A DNA stretch of 64,000 nt from Magicicada septendecula (GCA_034769895.1 JAWRYS010001461.1:806001-870000); one strand, 5' to 3'; shown: positions 25,206 through 38,575, counted from the first letter of the stretch. Translations and numbers: made by a program. The notes: a model not told the origin generated them from the sequence alone.

Positions 25206-27757
25206 ATATCGGTATGGAGAACCATACATGACTTCCATATTCTAAGATTTATATTTAAAATCATTTTCAGCCAAACAGCCAGGCTGTGTCTTACCTGCCT
25301 TTTTATTGCTGTATTAAATGAAAAATATTATATTACATTAAAATGAAAAAATTATAATTTTATTGCCTGGCAACAAAATTATTTTATTTTTAACAATTAC
25401 CATTGTTTCAAAAAGTTTAAATAAATTTTCAAGTACTTTACTCTTGTTAAAACGTAAAAGGTTGCAGGTAAACTACCCCTTCCCCTTAACCGATCTTCAC
25501 CAAAATCGAAAGTCATTGAGACCTCTACAATTCAGGGACGTATGCAAAACATTATTTGATTCTGTTTCAATTTGCGGCTGTTATCGTTTGCCATAGAAAA
25601 TACGCTTGATAAAAAAACGTTGCAGGTAAACTACCCCTTCCCCTCAACCGATCTTCACCAAAAACAATAGGTCTTGAGTACTCTACAAATCAGGGTTGTA
25701 TGCAAAACATTATTTGATTCTGTTTGAATTTACGGCTGTTATCGTTTGCCATAGAAAATACCCTTGTTAAAAAAACGTTGCAGGTAAACTACCCCTTTCC
25801 CTCAACCGATCTTCACCAAAAACAATAGGTCTTGAGAACTCTACAATTTAGGGCTGTATGCAAATAATCGTTTGATTCTGTTTGAATTTGCGGCTGTTAT
25901 CGTTTGCCATAGGAAATACCCTTGTTAAAACATAAAACGTTGCAGGTAAACTACCCCTTCCCCTCAACCGATCTTCACCAAAAACAATAGGTCTTGAGTA
26001 CTCTACAAATCAGGGCTGTATGCAAAACATTATTTGATTCTGTTTGAATTTGCGGCAGTTATCGTTTGCCATAGAAAAAAAATCTACAGACAGACAGACA
26101 CACAGACAGACACTTTTCGGAAAACGACTTTTTTTCATGTTTTGAGTGTAGTAGAATCAGAATCTGCAATAATCTCGAACACGATTTTTTTTGCCATCAC
26201 CATACTTCCATTCCTTAAGGAATATGGAAGTAAAAATATCGGTATGGAGAACCATACATGACTTCCATATTCTAAGATTTATATTTAAAATCATTTTCAG
26301 CCAAACAGCCAGGCTGTGTCTTACCTGCCTTTTTATTGCTGTATTAAATGAAAAATATTATATTACATTAAAATGAAAAAATTATAATTTTATTGCCTGG
26401 CAACAAAATTATTTTATTTTTAACAATTACCATTGTTTCAACAAGTTTAAATAAATTTTCCAAGTACTTTACTCTTGTTAAAACGTATAAGGTTGCAGGT
26501 AAACTACCCCTTCCCCTTAACCGATCTTCACCAAAATCGAAAGTCATTGAGACCTCTACAATTCAGGGACGTATGCAAAAAATTATTTGATTCTGTTTGA
26601 ATTTGCGGCTGTTATCGTTTGCCATAGAAAATACGCTTGATAAAAAAACGTTGCAGGTAAACTACCCCTTCCCCTTAACCGATCTTCACCAAAAACAATA
26701 GGTCTTGAGTACTCTACAAATCAGGACTGTATGCAAAACATTATTTGATTCTGTTTGAATTTGCGGCTGTTATCGTTTGCCATAGAAAATACCCTTGTTA
26801 AAAAACGTTGCAGGTAAACTACCCCTTTCCCTCAACCGATCTTCACCAAAAACAATAGGTCTTGAGAAATCTACAATTCAGGGCTGTATGCGAAACATTA
26901 TTTGATTCTGTTTGAATTTGCGGCTATCGTTTGCCAAAAAAAAAAATTTCCCTTGATAAAAAAAACCGTAGCAGGTAAACTACCCCTTCCCCTCAACCGA
27001 TCTTCACCAAAAACAATAGGTCGCGATTACTCTACAAACCAGGGCTGTATGCAAAAAATTATTTGATTCTGTTTGAATTTGCGGCAGTTGTCGTTTGCCA
27101 TAGAAAATACGCATGATAAAAAACGTTGCTGGTAAACTACCCCTTCCCCTCAACCGATCTTCACCAAAAACAATAGGTCTTGAGTACTCTACAAATCAGG
27201 GCTGTATGCAGAAAATTATTTGATTCTGTTTGAATTTGCGGCTGTTATCGTTTGCCATAGAAAATACCCTTGTTAAAAAAACGTTGTAGGTAAACTACCC
27301 CTTTCCCTTAACCGATCTTCACCAAAAACAAAAGGTATTGAGAACTCTACAATTTAGGGCTGTATGCAAATAATCTTTTCATTCTGTTTGAATTTGCGGC
27401 TGTTATCGTTTGCCATAGGAAATACCCTTGTTAAAACATAAAACGTTACAGGTAAACTACCCCTTTCCCTTAACCGATCTTCACCAAAAACAATAGGTCT
27501 TGAGAACTCTACAATTCAGGGCTTTATGCGAAACATTATTTGATTCTGTTTGAATTTGCGGCTGTTATCGTTTGCCAAACAAACAAAATTACCCTTGCTA
27601 AAAAAAAACCGTTGCAGGTAAACTACCCCTTTCCCTCAACCGATCTTCACCAAAAACAATAGGTCGCGAGAACTCTGCAAAACCGGGCTGTATGCAAAAA
27701 ATTATTTGATTCTGTTTGAATTTGCGGCAGTTATCGTTTGCCATAGAAAAAAAATCT

Positions 27758-27788
<31 letters not shown>

Positions 27789-28736
27789 CACAGACACTTT
27801 TCGGAAAACGACTTTTTTTCATGTTTTGAGTGTAGTAGAATAAGAATCTGCAATAATCTCGAACACGATTTTTTTTGCCATCACCATACTTCCATTCCTT
27901 AAGGAATATGGAAGTAATACCCTTGATAAAAAACCGTTGCAGGTAAACTACCCCTTTACCTTAACCGATCTTCACCAAAAACAATAGGTCTTGAGAACTC
28001 TATAATTCAGGGCTATATGCAAAATATTATGTGATTTTGTTTGAATTTGCGGCTGTTATCGTTTGCCATACAAAATACCCTTGATAAAACAAAAAATGTG
28101 GCAGGTAAACTACCCCTTTCCCTTAAACGATCTTCACCAAAAACAATAGGTCTTTAGTACTCAAGAAATCAGGGCTGTATGCAAAAACGTATTTGATTCT
28201 GTTTGAATTTCCAGCTATTATCGTTTGCCATAGAAAATACCCTTTTAAAACATAAAACGTTGCTGGTAAACTACCCCTTCCCCTTAACCGATCTACACCA
28301 AAAACAAAAGGTCCTGAGAACTCTACAATTCAGGGCAGTATGCAAAATATTATTTGATTATGTTTGAATTTGCGGCTGTTATCGTTTGCCATAGAAAATA
28401 CCCTTGTTAAAACATAAAATGTTGCAGGTAAACTACCCCTTTCCCTTAACCGATCATTACCAAAATCGACAGATCTTGAGAACTCTAAACTTTAGGGCTG
28501 TATGCGAAACATCATTTGATTCTGTTTGAATTTGCGGCAGTTATCGTTTGCCAAACAAACAAAATTACCCTTGATAAAAAAAAACCGTTGCAGGTAAACT
28601 ACCCCTTTCCCTCAACCGATCTTCACCAAAAACAATAGGTCGCGAGTACTCTATAAATCAGGGCTGTATGCAAAAAAGTATTTGATTCTGTTCGAATTTG
28701 CGGGTGTTATCGTTTGCCATAGAAAAAAAATCTACA

Positions 28737-28769
<33 letters not shown>

Positions 28770-30134
28770 TTCGAAAAATGACTTTTTTCATGTTTTGAGT
28801 GTAGTACAATCATATTCTGCAATAATCTCGAACACGATTTTTTTTGCCATCACCATACTTCCATTTCCTTAAGGAACATGGAAGTAAAAGCAATAACGCG
28901 TTTTTTGACATTTCCTTGGGTTTTTTTTATTGCCATACTGACCAGGTTTCGCCAAGGCTACACAGTTATTTTGCCTATCTTTTTCGAATTATATAAAATT
29001 TAAATAAAAAATTAATACAAAATAAAAAAATGAAAAAATTATAATTTTATTGCCTGGCAACAAAATTATTTTATTTTTAACAATTACCATTGTTTCAAAA
29101 AGTTTAAATAAATTTTCAAGTACTTTACTCTTGTTAAAACGTAAAAGGTTGCAGGTAAACTACCCCTTCCCCTTAACCGATCTTCACCAAAAACAATAGG
29201 TCTTGACTACTCTACAAATCAGGGCTGTATGCAAAACATTATTTGATTCTGTTTGAATTTGCGACTGTTATCGTTTGCCATAGAAAATACCCTTGTTAAA
29301 AAAACGTTGCAGGTAAACTACCCCTTTCCCTCAACCAAACTTCACCAAAAACAATAGGTCTTGAGAACTCTACAATTTAGGGCTGTATGCAAATAATCTT
29401 TTGATTCTGTTTGAATTTGCGGCTGTTATCGTTTGCCATAGGAAATACCCTTGTTAAAACATAAAACGTTACAGGTAAACTACCCCTTTCCCTTAACCGA
29501 TCTTCACCAAAATCAACAGATCTTGAGAACTCTACAATTCAGGGCTGTAGGCGTAACATTATTTGATTCTGTTTCAATTTGCGGCTGTTATCGTTTGCCA
29601 AACAAACAAAATTACCCTTGCTAAAAAAAAACCGTTGCAGGTAAACTACCCCTTTCCCTCAACCGATCTTCACCAAAAACAATAGGTCGCGAGTGCTCTG
29701 CAAATCAGGGCTGCATGCAAAAAATTATTTGATTCTGTTTGAATTTGCGGCAGTTATCGTTTGCCATAGAAAAAAAATCTAAGACACACAGACAGACAGA
29801 CACACACACAGACACTTTTCGGAAAACGACTTTTTTTCATGTTTTGAGTGTAGTAGAATCAGAATCTGCAATAATCTCGAACACGATTTTTTTTGCCATC
29901 ACCATACTTCCATTCCTTAAGGAATATGGAAGTAACATTACCCTTGATAAATATCGGTATGGAGAACCATACATGACTTCCATTTTCTAAGATTTATATT
30001 TAAAATCATTTTCAGCCAAACAGCCAGGCTGTGTCTTACCTGCTTTTTTATTGCTGTATTAAATGAAAAATATTATATTACATTAAAATGAAAAAATTAT
30101 AATTTTATTGCCTGGCAACAAAATTATTTTATTT

Positions 30135-31812
30135 TTACTTCCATATTCCATAAGGAATGGAAGTATGGTGATGGCAAAAAAAATCGTGTTCGAGATTATT
30201 GCAGATTCTGATTCTACTACACTCAAAACATGAAAAAAAGTCGTTTTCCGAAAAGTGTCTGTGTGTCTGTCTGTCTGTCTGTCTGTAGATTTTTTTTCTA
30301 TGGCAAACGATAACTGCCGCAAATTCAAACAGAATCAAATAATTTTTTGCATACAGCCCGGTTTTGCAGAGTTCTCGCGACCTATTGTTTTTGGTGAAGA
30401 TCGGTTGAGGGAAAGGGGTAGTTTACCTGCAACGGTTTTTTTTTAGCAAGGGTAATTTTGTTTGTTTGGCAAACGATAACAGCCGCAAATTCAAACAGAA
30501 TCAAATAATGTTTCGCATACAGCCCTGAATTGTAGAGTTCTCAAGACCTATTGTTTTTGGTGAAGATCGGTTAAGGGAAAGGGGTAGTTTACCTGTAACG
30601 TTTTATGTTTTAACAAGGGTATTTCCTATGGCAAACGATAACAGCCGCAAATTCAAACAGAATGAAAAGATTATTTGCATACAGCCCTAAATTGTAGAGT
30701 TCTCAAGACCTTTTGTTTTTGGTGAAGATCGGTTAAGGGAAAGGGGTAGTTTACCTACAACGTTTTTTTAACAAGGGTATTTTCTATGCCAAACGATAAC
30801 AGCCGCAAATTCAAACAGAATCAAATAATTTTCTGCATACAGCCCTGATTTGTAGAGTACTCAAGACCTATTGTTTTTGGTGAAGATCGGTTGAGGGGAA
30901 GGGGTAGTTTACCAGCAACGTTTTTTATCATGCGTATTTTCTATGGCAAACGACAACTGCCGCAAATTCAAACAGAATCAAATAATTTTTTGCATACAGC
31001 CCTGATTTGTAGAGTACTTGCGACCTATTGTTTTTGGTGAAGATCGGTTGAGGGGAAGGGGTAGTTTACCTGCAACGGTTTTTTTTATCAAGGGAAATTT
31101 TTTTTTTTTTGGCAAACGATAACAGCCGCAAATTCAAACAGAATCAAATAATGTTTCGCATACAGCCCTGAATTGTAGATTTCTCAAGACCTATTGTTTT
31201 TGGTGAAGATCGGTTGAGGGAAAGGGGTAGTTTACCTGCAACGTTTATTTAACAAGGGTATTTTCTATGGCAAACGATAACAGCCGCAAATTCAAACAGA
31301 ATCAAATAATGTTTTGCATACAGCCCTGATTTGTAGAGTACTCAAGACCTATTGTTTTTGGTGAATATCGGTTAAGGGGAAGGGGTAGTTTACCTGCAAC
31401 GTTTTTTTATCAAGCGTATTTTCTATGGCAAACGATAACAGCCGCAAATTCAAACAGAATGAAATAATTTTTTGCATACGTCCCTGAATTGTAGAGGTCT
31501 CAATGACTTTCGATTTTGGTGAAGATCGGTTAAGGGGAAGGGGTAGTTTACCTGCAACCTTTTACGTTTTAACAAGAGTAAAGTACTTGAAAATTTATTT
31601 AAACTTTTTGAAACAATGGTAATTGTTAAAAATAAAATAATTTTGTTGCCAGGCAATAAAATTATAATTTTTTCATTTTAATGTAATATAATATTTTTCA
31701 TTTAATACAGCAATAAAAAGGCAGGTAAGACACAGCCTGGTTGTTTGGCTGAAAATGATTTAAATATAAATCTTAGAATATGGAAGTCATGTATGGTTCT
31801 CCATACCGATAT
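30135..31812 (-). mobile_element. Inverted full-length Helentron-like copy, H3, nested in H2
   Basis: Reads TTACTTCC at 30135 to CCGATAT at 31812. Flanks TTATTTTATTT and TTAACAATTACC join to give exactly the uninterrupted sequence found at about 25385 and 35440, so the insertion made no target duplication. It is nearly identical to the plus-strand unit at 26236-27916. Confidence 0.88.
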
Positions 31813-31930
31813 TTAACAATTACCATTGTTTCAAAAAGTTTAAATAAATTTTCTAGTACTTTACTCTTGTTAAAACGTAAAAGGTTGCAGGTAAACTACC
31901 CCTTCCCCTTAACCGATCTTCACCAAAATC

Positions 31931-34823
31931 GAAAGTCATTGAGACCTCTACAATTCAGGGACGTATGCAAAAAATTATTTGATTCTGTTTGAATTTGCGG
32001 CTGTTATCGTTTGCCATAAAAAATACGCTTGATAAAAAAACGTTGCAGGTAAACTACCCCTTCCCCTTAACCGATCTTCACCAAAAACAATAGGTCTTGA
32101 GTACTCTATAAATCAGGGCTGTATGCAAAACATTATTTGATTCTGTTTGAATTTGCGGCTGTTATCGTTTGCCATAGAAAATACCCTTGTTAAAAAAACG
32201 TTGCAGGTAAACTACCCCTTTCCCTTAACCGATCTTCACCAAAAACAATAGGTCTTGAGAACTCTACAATTTAGGGCTGTATGCAAATAATCTTTTGATT
32301 CTGTTTGAATTTGCGGCTGTTATCGTTTGCCATAGGAAATACCCTTGTTAAAACATAAAACGTTACAGGTAAACTACCCCTTTCCCTTAACCGATCTTCA
32401 CCAAAATCAACAGATCTTGAGAACTCTACAATTCAGGGCTGTATGCGAAACATTATTTGATTCTGTTTGAATTTGCGGCTGTTATCATTTGCCAAACAAA
32501 CAAAATTACCCTTGCTAAAAAAAAACCGTTGCAGGTAAACTACCCCTTTCCCTCAACCGATCTTCACCAAAAACAATAGGTCGCGAGTACTCTGCAAATC
32601 AGGGCTGCATGCAAAAAATTATTTGATTCTGTTTGAATTTGCGGCTGTTATCGTTTGCCATAGAAAATACCCTTGTTAAAAAAACGTTGCAGGTAAACTA
32701 CCCCTTTCCCTCAACCGAACTTCACCAAAAACAATAGGTCTTGAGAACTCTACAATTTAGGGCTGTATGCAAATAATCTTTTGATTCTGTTTGAATTTGC
32801 GGCTGTTATCGTTTGCCATAGGAAATACCCTTGTTAAAACATAAAACGTTACAGGTAAACTACCCCTTTCCCTTAACCGATCTTCACCAAAATCGAAAGT
32901 CATTGAGACCTCTACAATTCAGGGACGTATGCAAAAAATTATTTGATTCTGTTTGAATTTGCGGCTGTTATCGTTTGCCATAAAAAATACGCTTGATAAA
33001 AAAACGTTGCAGGTAAACTACCCCTTCCCCTTAACCGATCTTCACCAAAAACAATAGGTCTTGAGTACTCTATAAATCAGGGCTGTATGCAAAACATTAT
33101 TTGATTCTGTTTGAATTTGCGGCTGTTATCGTTTGCCATAGAAAATACCCTTGTTAAAAAAACGTTGCAGGTAAACTACCCCTTTCCCTTAACCGATCTT
33201 CACCAAAAACAATAGGTCTTGAGAACTCTACAATTTAGGGCTGTATGCAAATAATCTTTTGATTCTGTTTGAATTTGCGGCTGTTATCGTTTGCCATAGG
33301 AAATACCCTTGTTAAAACATAAAACGTTACAGGTAAACTACCCCTTTCCCTTAACCGATCTTCACCAAAATCAACAGATCTTGAGAACTCTACAATTCAG
33401 GGCTGTATGCGAAACATTATTTGATTCTGTTTGAATTTGCGGCTGTTATCATTTGCCAAACAAACAAAATTACCCTTGCTAAAAAAAAAACCGTTGCAGG
33501 TAAACTACCCCTTTCCCTCAACCGATCTTCACCAAAAACAATAGGTCGCGAGTACTCTGCAAATCAGGGCTGCATGCAAAAAATTATTTGATTCTGTTTG
33601 AATTTGCGGCTGTTATCGTTTGCCATAGAAAATACCCTTGTTAAAAAAACGTTGCAGGTAAACTACCCCTTTCCCTCAACCGAACTTCACCAAAAACAAT
33701 AGGTCTTGAGAACTCTACAATTTAGGGCTGTATGCAAATAATCTTTTGATTCTGTTTGAATTTGCGGCTGTTATCGTTTGCCATAGGAAATACCCTTGTT
33801 AAAACATAAAACGTTACAGGTAAACTACCCCTTTCCCTTAACCGATCTTCACCAAAATCGAAAGTCATTGAGACCTCTACAATTCAGGGACGTATGCAAA
33901 AAATTATTTGATTCTGTTTGAATTTGCGGCTGTTATCGTTTGCCATAAAAAATACGCTTGATAAAAAAACGTTGCAGGTAAACTACCCCTTCCCCTTAAC
34001 CGATCTTCACCAAAAACAATAGGTCTTGAGTACTCTATAAATCAGGGCTGTATGCAAAACATTATTTGATTCTGTTTGAATTTGCGGCTGTTATCGTTTG
34101 CCATAGAAAATACCCTTGTTAAAAAAACGTTGCAGGTAAACTACCCCTTTCCCTTAACCGATCTTCACCAAAAACAATAGGTCTTGAGAACTCTACAATT
34201 TAGGGCTGTATGCAAATAATCTTTTGATTCTGTTTGAATTTGCGGCTGTTATCGTTTGCCATAGGAAATACCCTTGTTAAAACATAAAACGTTACAGGTA
34301 AACTACCCCTTTCCCTTAACCGATCTTCACCAAAATCAACAGATCTTGAGAACTCTACAATTCAGGGCTGTATGCGAAACATTATTTGATTCTGTTTGAA
34401 TTTGCGGCTGTTATCATTTGCCAAACAAACAAAATTACCCTTGCTAAAAAAAAACCGTTGCAGGTAAACTACCCCTTTCCCTCAACCGATCTTCACCAAA
34501 AACAATAGGTCGCGAGTACTCTGCAAATCAGGGCTGCATGCAAAAAATTATTTGATTCTGTTTGAATTTGCGGCTGTTATCGTTTGCCATAGAAAATACC
34601 CTTGTTAAAAAAACGTTGCAGGTAAACTACCCCTTTCCCTCAACCGAACTTCACCAAAAACAATAGGTCTTGAGAACTCTACAATTTAGGGCTGTATGCA
34701 AATAATCTTTTGATTCTGTTTGAATTTGCGGCTGTTATCGTTTGCCATAGGAAATACCCTTGTTAAAACATAAAACGTTACAGGTAAACTACCCCTTTCC
34801 CTTAACCGATCTTCACCAAAATC
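31931..34823 (+). repeat. Higher-order repeat, three copies of 964-965 bp
   Basis: Six-unit blocks at 31931-32894, 32895-33859 and 33860-34823 match almost base for base, each opening with the variant GAAAGTCATTGAGACCTC. Differences are mainly poly-A lengths, so amplification was recent. Confidence 0.9.
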
Positions 34824-36649
34824 AACAGATCTTGAGAACTCTACAATTCAGGGCTGTATGCGAAACATTATTTGATTCTGTTTGAATTTGCGGCTGTTAT
34901 CATTTGCCAAACAAACAAAATTACCCTTGCTAAAAAAAAACCGTTGCAGGTAAACTACCCCTTTCCCTCAACCGATCTTCACCAAAAACAATAGGTCGCG
35001 AGTACTCTGCAAATCAGGGCTGCATGCAAAAAATTATTTGATTCTGTTTGAATTTGCGGCAGTTATCGTTTGCCATAGAAAAAAAATCTACAGACAGACA
35101 GACAGACAGACACACAGACAGACAGACACACACACAGACACTTTTCGGAAAACGATTTTTTTTCATGTTTTGAGTGTAGTAGAATCAGAATCTGCAATAA
35201 TCTCGAACACGATTTTTTTTGCCATCACCATACTTCCATTCCTTAAGGAATATGGAAGTAAATATCGGTATGGAGAACCATACATGACTTCCATATTCTA
35301 AGATTTATATTTAAAATCATTTTCAGCCAAACAGCCAGGCTGTGTCTTACCTGCCTTTTTATTGCTGTATTAAATGAAAAATATTATATTACATTAAAAT
35401 GAAAAAATTATAATTTTATTGCCTGGCAACAAAATTATTTTATTTTTAACAATTACCATTGTTTCAACAAGTTTAAATAAATTTTCAAGTACTTTACTCT
35501 TGTTAAAACGTATAAGGTTGCCGGTAAACTACCCCTTCCCCTTAACCGATCTTCACCAAAATCGAAAGTCATTGAGACCTCTACAATTCAGGGACGTATG
35601 CAAAAAATTATTTGATTCTGTTTGAATTTGCGGCTGTTATCGTTTGCCATAGAAAATACGCTTGATAAAAAAACGTTGCAGGTAAACTACCCCTTCCCCT
35701 TAACCGATCTTCACCAAAAACAATAGGTCTTGAGTACTCTACAAATCAGGACTGTATGCAAAACATTATTTGATTCTGTTTGAATTTGCGGCTGTTATCG
35801 TTTGCCATAGAAAATACCCTTGTTAAAAAAACGTTGCAGGTAAACTACCCCTTTCCCTCAACCGATCTTCACCAAAAACAATAGGTCTTGAGAAATCTAC
35901 AATTCAGGGCTGTATGCAGAAAATTATTTGATTCTGTTTGAATTTGCGGCTGTTATCGTTTGCCATAGAAAATACCCTTGTTAAAAAAACGTTGTAGGTA
36001 AACTACCCCTTTCCCTTAACCGATCTTCACCAAAAACACAAGGTATTGAGAACTCTACAATTTAGGGCTGTATGCAAATAATCTTTTCATTCTGTTTGAA
36101 TTTGCGGCTGTTATCGTTTGCCATAGGAAATACCCTTGTTAAAACATAAAACGTTACAGGTAAACTACCCCTTTCCCTTAACCGATCTTCACCAAAAACA
36201 ATAGGTCTTGAGAACTCTACAATTCAGGGCTGTATGCGAAACATTATTTGATTCTGTTTGAATTTGCGGCTGTTATCGTTTGCCAAGCAAACAAAATTAC
36301 CCTTGCTAAAAAAAAACCGTTGCAGGTAAACTACCCCTTTCCCTCAACCGATCTTCACCAAAAACAATAGGTCGCGAGAACTCTGCAAAACCGGGCTGTA
36401 TGCAAAAAATTATTTGATTCTGTTTGAATTTGCGGCAGTTATCGTTTGCCATAGAAAAAAAATCTACAGACAGACACACAGACAGACAGACACACAGACA
36501 CACAGACAGACAGACAGACACACAGACACTTTTCGGAAAACGACTTTTTTTCATGTTTTGAGTGTAGTAGAATCAGAATCTGCAATAATCTCGAACACGA
36601 TTTTTTTTGCCATCACCATACTTCCATTCCTTAAGGAATATGGAAGTAA

Positions 36650-36740
36650 AAATCAATAACTATCTCTACTGTTGTTGTGTCTAGGGTTTTACCTGGTTTG
36701 GGATTAGGAGTTGAAAGGACACCTTTTTCTTTAACTAGTA
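36650..36740 (-). pseudogene. Sola-like transposase, N-terminal piece severed by insertion
   Basis: Minus-strand codons read KGVLSTPNPKPGKTLDTTTV and run into IVID at the edge of the inserted element. Removing 25206-36649 continues the frame as VID-FY-NCDDISRVMPGKKD, the expected order for this family. A start codon is not obvious, so a splice or further upstream coding is possible. Confidence 0.7.
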
Positions 36741-37340
36741 AGTCTTAGTAATTTTTTGTAATTTATCATTATGGTACTAAGTCAAACTAAAAATGACATA
36801 AAATGTAACTGTCGGTATTGTAATGCAAATTTACGTGAATACGACCTCCACACTGATGCCTTTAAATTTTTGTTAAAAAAAAAAACCATCATTTCTCCAC
36901 TTTCAAACTTTGCATATTTCTAGTCAATGTCTTTACAAATAACATATATTTTTTTGAAAAAATTCGATGATTGTGTTTTTGAAATTTTCAAAAAAACGTT
37001 TTTTGAAAACATGCCAAAAAAAGGTTTTTGTTCAAAGTAGGTTGTGTTACATATCAAATTAACGCCCTTACAAAGACCTTTAAAATGAGCTATAAACGAG
37101 CTTTCTAGGTCTAAAGGTTCCTTAATTATACACAGTTTTCTGTTTCAAAACAATGTGAAAAATGGCGTTTTGTGCAGTTTTTAAAAAATCTTTTAAAAAA
37201 AACTACCCAACAAAAAAATTTGAAACTTTGTATTTTTGAAGTACTTTATAAGTACAACAAATATACAAAAAATTACCAATATCTGAGACATGAAGTTTCA
37301 AATTAAATTCTTCATTGGTTGATTTGATATGGAATGACCC
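36741..37340 (-). repeat. Right long terminal inverted repeat of the Sola-like element
   Basis: Inverse partner of 22718-23309. It lies upstream of the transposase gene and so probably holds its promoter. Confidence 0.9.
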
Positions 37341-37344
37341 ATGT

Positions 37345-37859
37345 GTAATCTGCTTCGCTATGCACGGTGCCATATAAATACATGAGTTTCTTTTCACACT
37401 GACTGTAATCTGTATGAGTATTCTATGCTAAGAATGAACACGCACACTTTTAGGTTACTAATACACTATCAATCCCCAATCCGGATGTACACGGTTGTCT
37501 TCTTTCAAGCGGAGTAAACTGTCTAATTTAGCTGTTAATACGCTGTTCACTTATTCAAAGACAAGAGGCTCACAGTACAGATGTTATACCCATCCATCTA
37601 CATCTCACGTTATCCACGAGAAGCAAAGTTACTACCTCTGTCCTCTCATACACACTCTGGGTGTCTCACAGCCATTCTTAATGCAGATGTCGACATGGTT
37701 GAGATTTTGTGTCATGGGATAACCTTTGAAAAACTTATCTGCATTTGTCTGATTTAGAGCAGTTAAATATTTGTGTGTATGTAGTTAGCAGACACAGCAC
37801 AAATGATAGAAACCAAATAATTCATATTACAAATAGGTAAAGAGACAGAATTTAACCAC
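37345..37859. other. Non-coding DNA right of the Sola element
   Basis: No gene recognised. See 22345-22717 for the possible matching end of an older element at its left edge. Confidence 0.45.
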
Positions 37860-38020
37860 TTAACACTTTCATTGCTGATGTCATACGGTCCACTTACCAC
37901 AGGAGCTGAGCTCAGACTAAATAACATTTCACATACCACAGGTACTTAGAAGAGAGTAGTGTGCTCTTCCAGGGAGACCCTAGCTACTTGGATCCGAGTA
38001 GTTAGCAGTGAATGTGTTAA
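37860..38020. mobile_element. TTAA-type MITE (piggyBac-like ends)
   Basis: TTAACACTTTCATTGCTGAT at 37860 and GTTAGCAGTGAATGTGTTAA at 38020 are imperfect inverted repeats, both with TTAA. 161 bp, non-coding. Confidence 0.6.
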
Positions 38021-38283
38021 ATAATAATGCTCAGCCACTTAAAACTCAACTTAAATTCAATGACTTTATGAATAAAAAGTTACTCTTATATGGCATCGAT
38101 CAAATATAGCCTATATACTATTTCCGTTCTTAGTTCAATCCTGATGTAAACAAACCCACGTGTCAAATCTGCAACGCTATTGGTCAGGGGTGTTGATACT
38201 GTTAACACGGTAATGTATTACGTGCATGTGCAGACTGTCTGTATAGTCATGTGATAGTTAACTTAACACTTAAGTCGGGGCAC

Positions 38284-38400
38284 GTAGTTTTAAGACTTCG
38301 TCCTTATGACTGCATTCTGAATCCTATTAAATTAATATGGAGCCAGTTGAAAGGATGTGTTGCCCGTCACATCACAACATATATAAGCTGCCTGATATAA
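38284..38400 (+). pseudogene. Tc1-like (DDE_3) transposase C-terminal fragment
   Basis: Open codons read LRLRPYDCILNPIKLIWSQL then KGCVARHITTY, matching the LPPYHCELNPIELIWSQVKG block around the third catalytic acidic residue in IS630/Tc1-type transposases. The position equivalent to the catalytic E is K (NPIKL instead of NPIEL), and the frame shifts soon after TTY. Upstream domains are missing. A dead remnant of the element that owns the flanking TIRs. Confidence 0.75.
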
Positions 38401-38524
38401 AACAATTGACAGAGAAGAAGGTAATGAAACAACGGCAGTAAATAACGCAACTGATAACATTCAGTACACTGAATGTTTTAGTGGATGGTTAGTGAGGATT
38501 GGTCAATAATACAAATTTTAGCTA

Positions 38525-38575
38525 TTTTGCGTCGACGTTTCGACAATATTTATTGTCATCTTCAGGACCTGTGTA
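38525..38575 (-). ncRNA. Hammerhead motif inside the Tc1-like relic
   Basis: On the minus strand CTGAAGA (38559-38565), a good helix II (GACAAT-AAAT-ATTGTC), GAAAC (38537-38541), then GTCGAC. The variable seventh core position is A, which hammerheads tolerate. Confidence 0.65.

Larger units (their letters stand above)
25206..36649 (+). mobile_element. Composite Helentron/DINE-1-like array, H2
   Basis: Begins ATATCGG at 25206 and ends GGAAGTAA at 36649. Inside are further 5' ends at about 26236, 29950 and 35263, and 3' palindromes at about 26208, 27888, 28855, 29908, 35232 and 36624, plus one inverted full copy (30135-31812). About sixty units of 158-168 bp fill it. A short stretch at 28886-29030 is an alternative leader. 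No Rep/helicase ORF is present, so it is non-autonomous. Open frames here are translations of the repeat. Confidence 0.82.
22718..37340 (-). mobile_element. Sola-like DNA transposon with long TIRs, split by Helentron-like DNA
   Basis: Ends GGGTCATTCCATATCAAATC at 22718 and its inverse ending GGAATGACCC at 37340, flanked by a 4-bp direct repeat ATGT (22714-22717, 37341-37344). Four-bp duplications are the Sola rule. The inverted repeats extend about 600 bp inward. The single transposase gene is on the minus strand. An 11.4 kb insertion (25206-36649) divides it, so the element itself was only about 3.2 kb. Assignment to Sola (most like the Sola2 group) is from memory of the protein family. Confidence 0.78.

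Noticed and set aside
25460-25625. Hammerhead core within the 160-bp unit (retrozyme-like array)
   Set aside because: Neither strand of the unit has a CTGANGA box paired with GAAA; only the 5' module has one.
25430-36500. CRISPR-like array
   Set aside because: Units are contiguous with no unique spacers, 160 bp long, and the context is eukaryotic.
25430-36500. Centromeric or simple satellite
   Set aside because: The arrays are bounded by defined 5' and 3' ends and are inserted within transposase genes, so they belong to a mobile element.
25206-36649. Many open frames of 60-90 codons, such as the MILFEFAAVIVCHRKK type, as a gene family
   Set aside because: They are translations of the 160-bp unit and the CAGA microsatellite, occur on both strands, and differ only as the repeat does.
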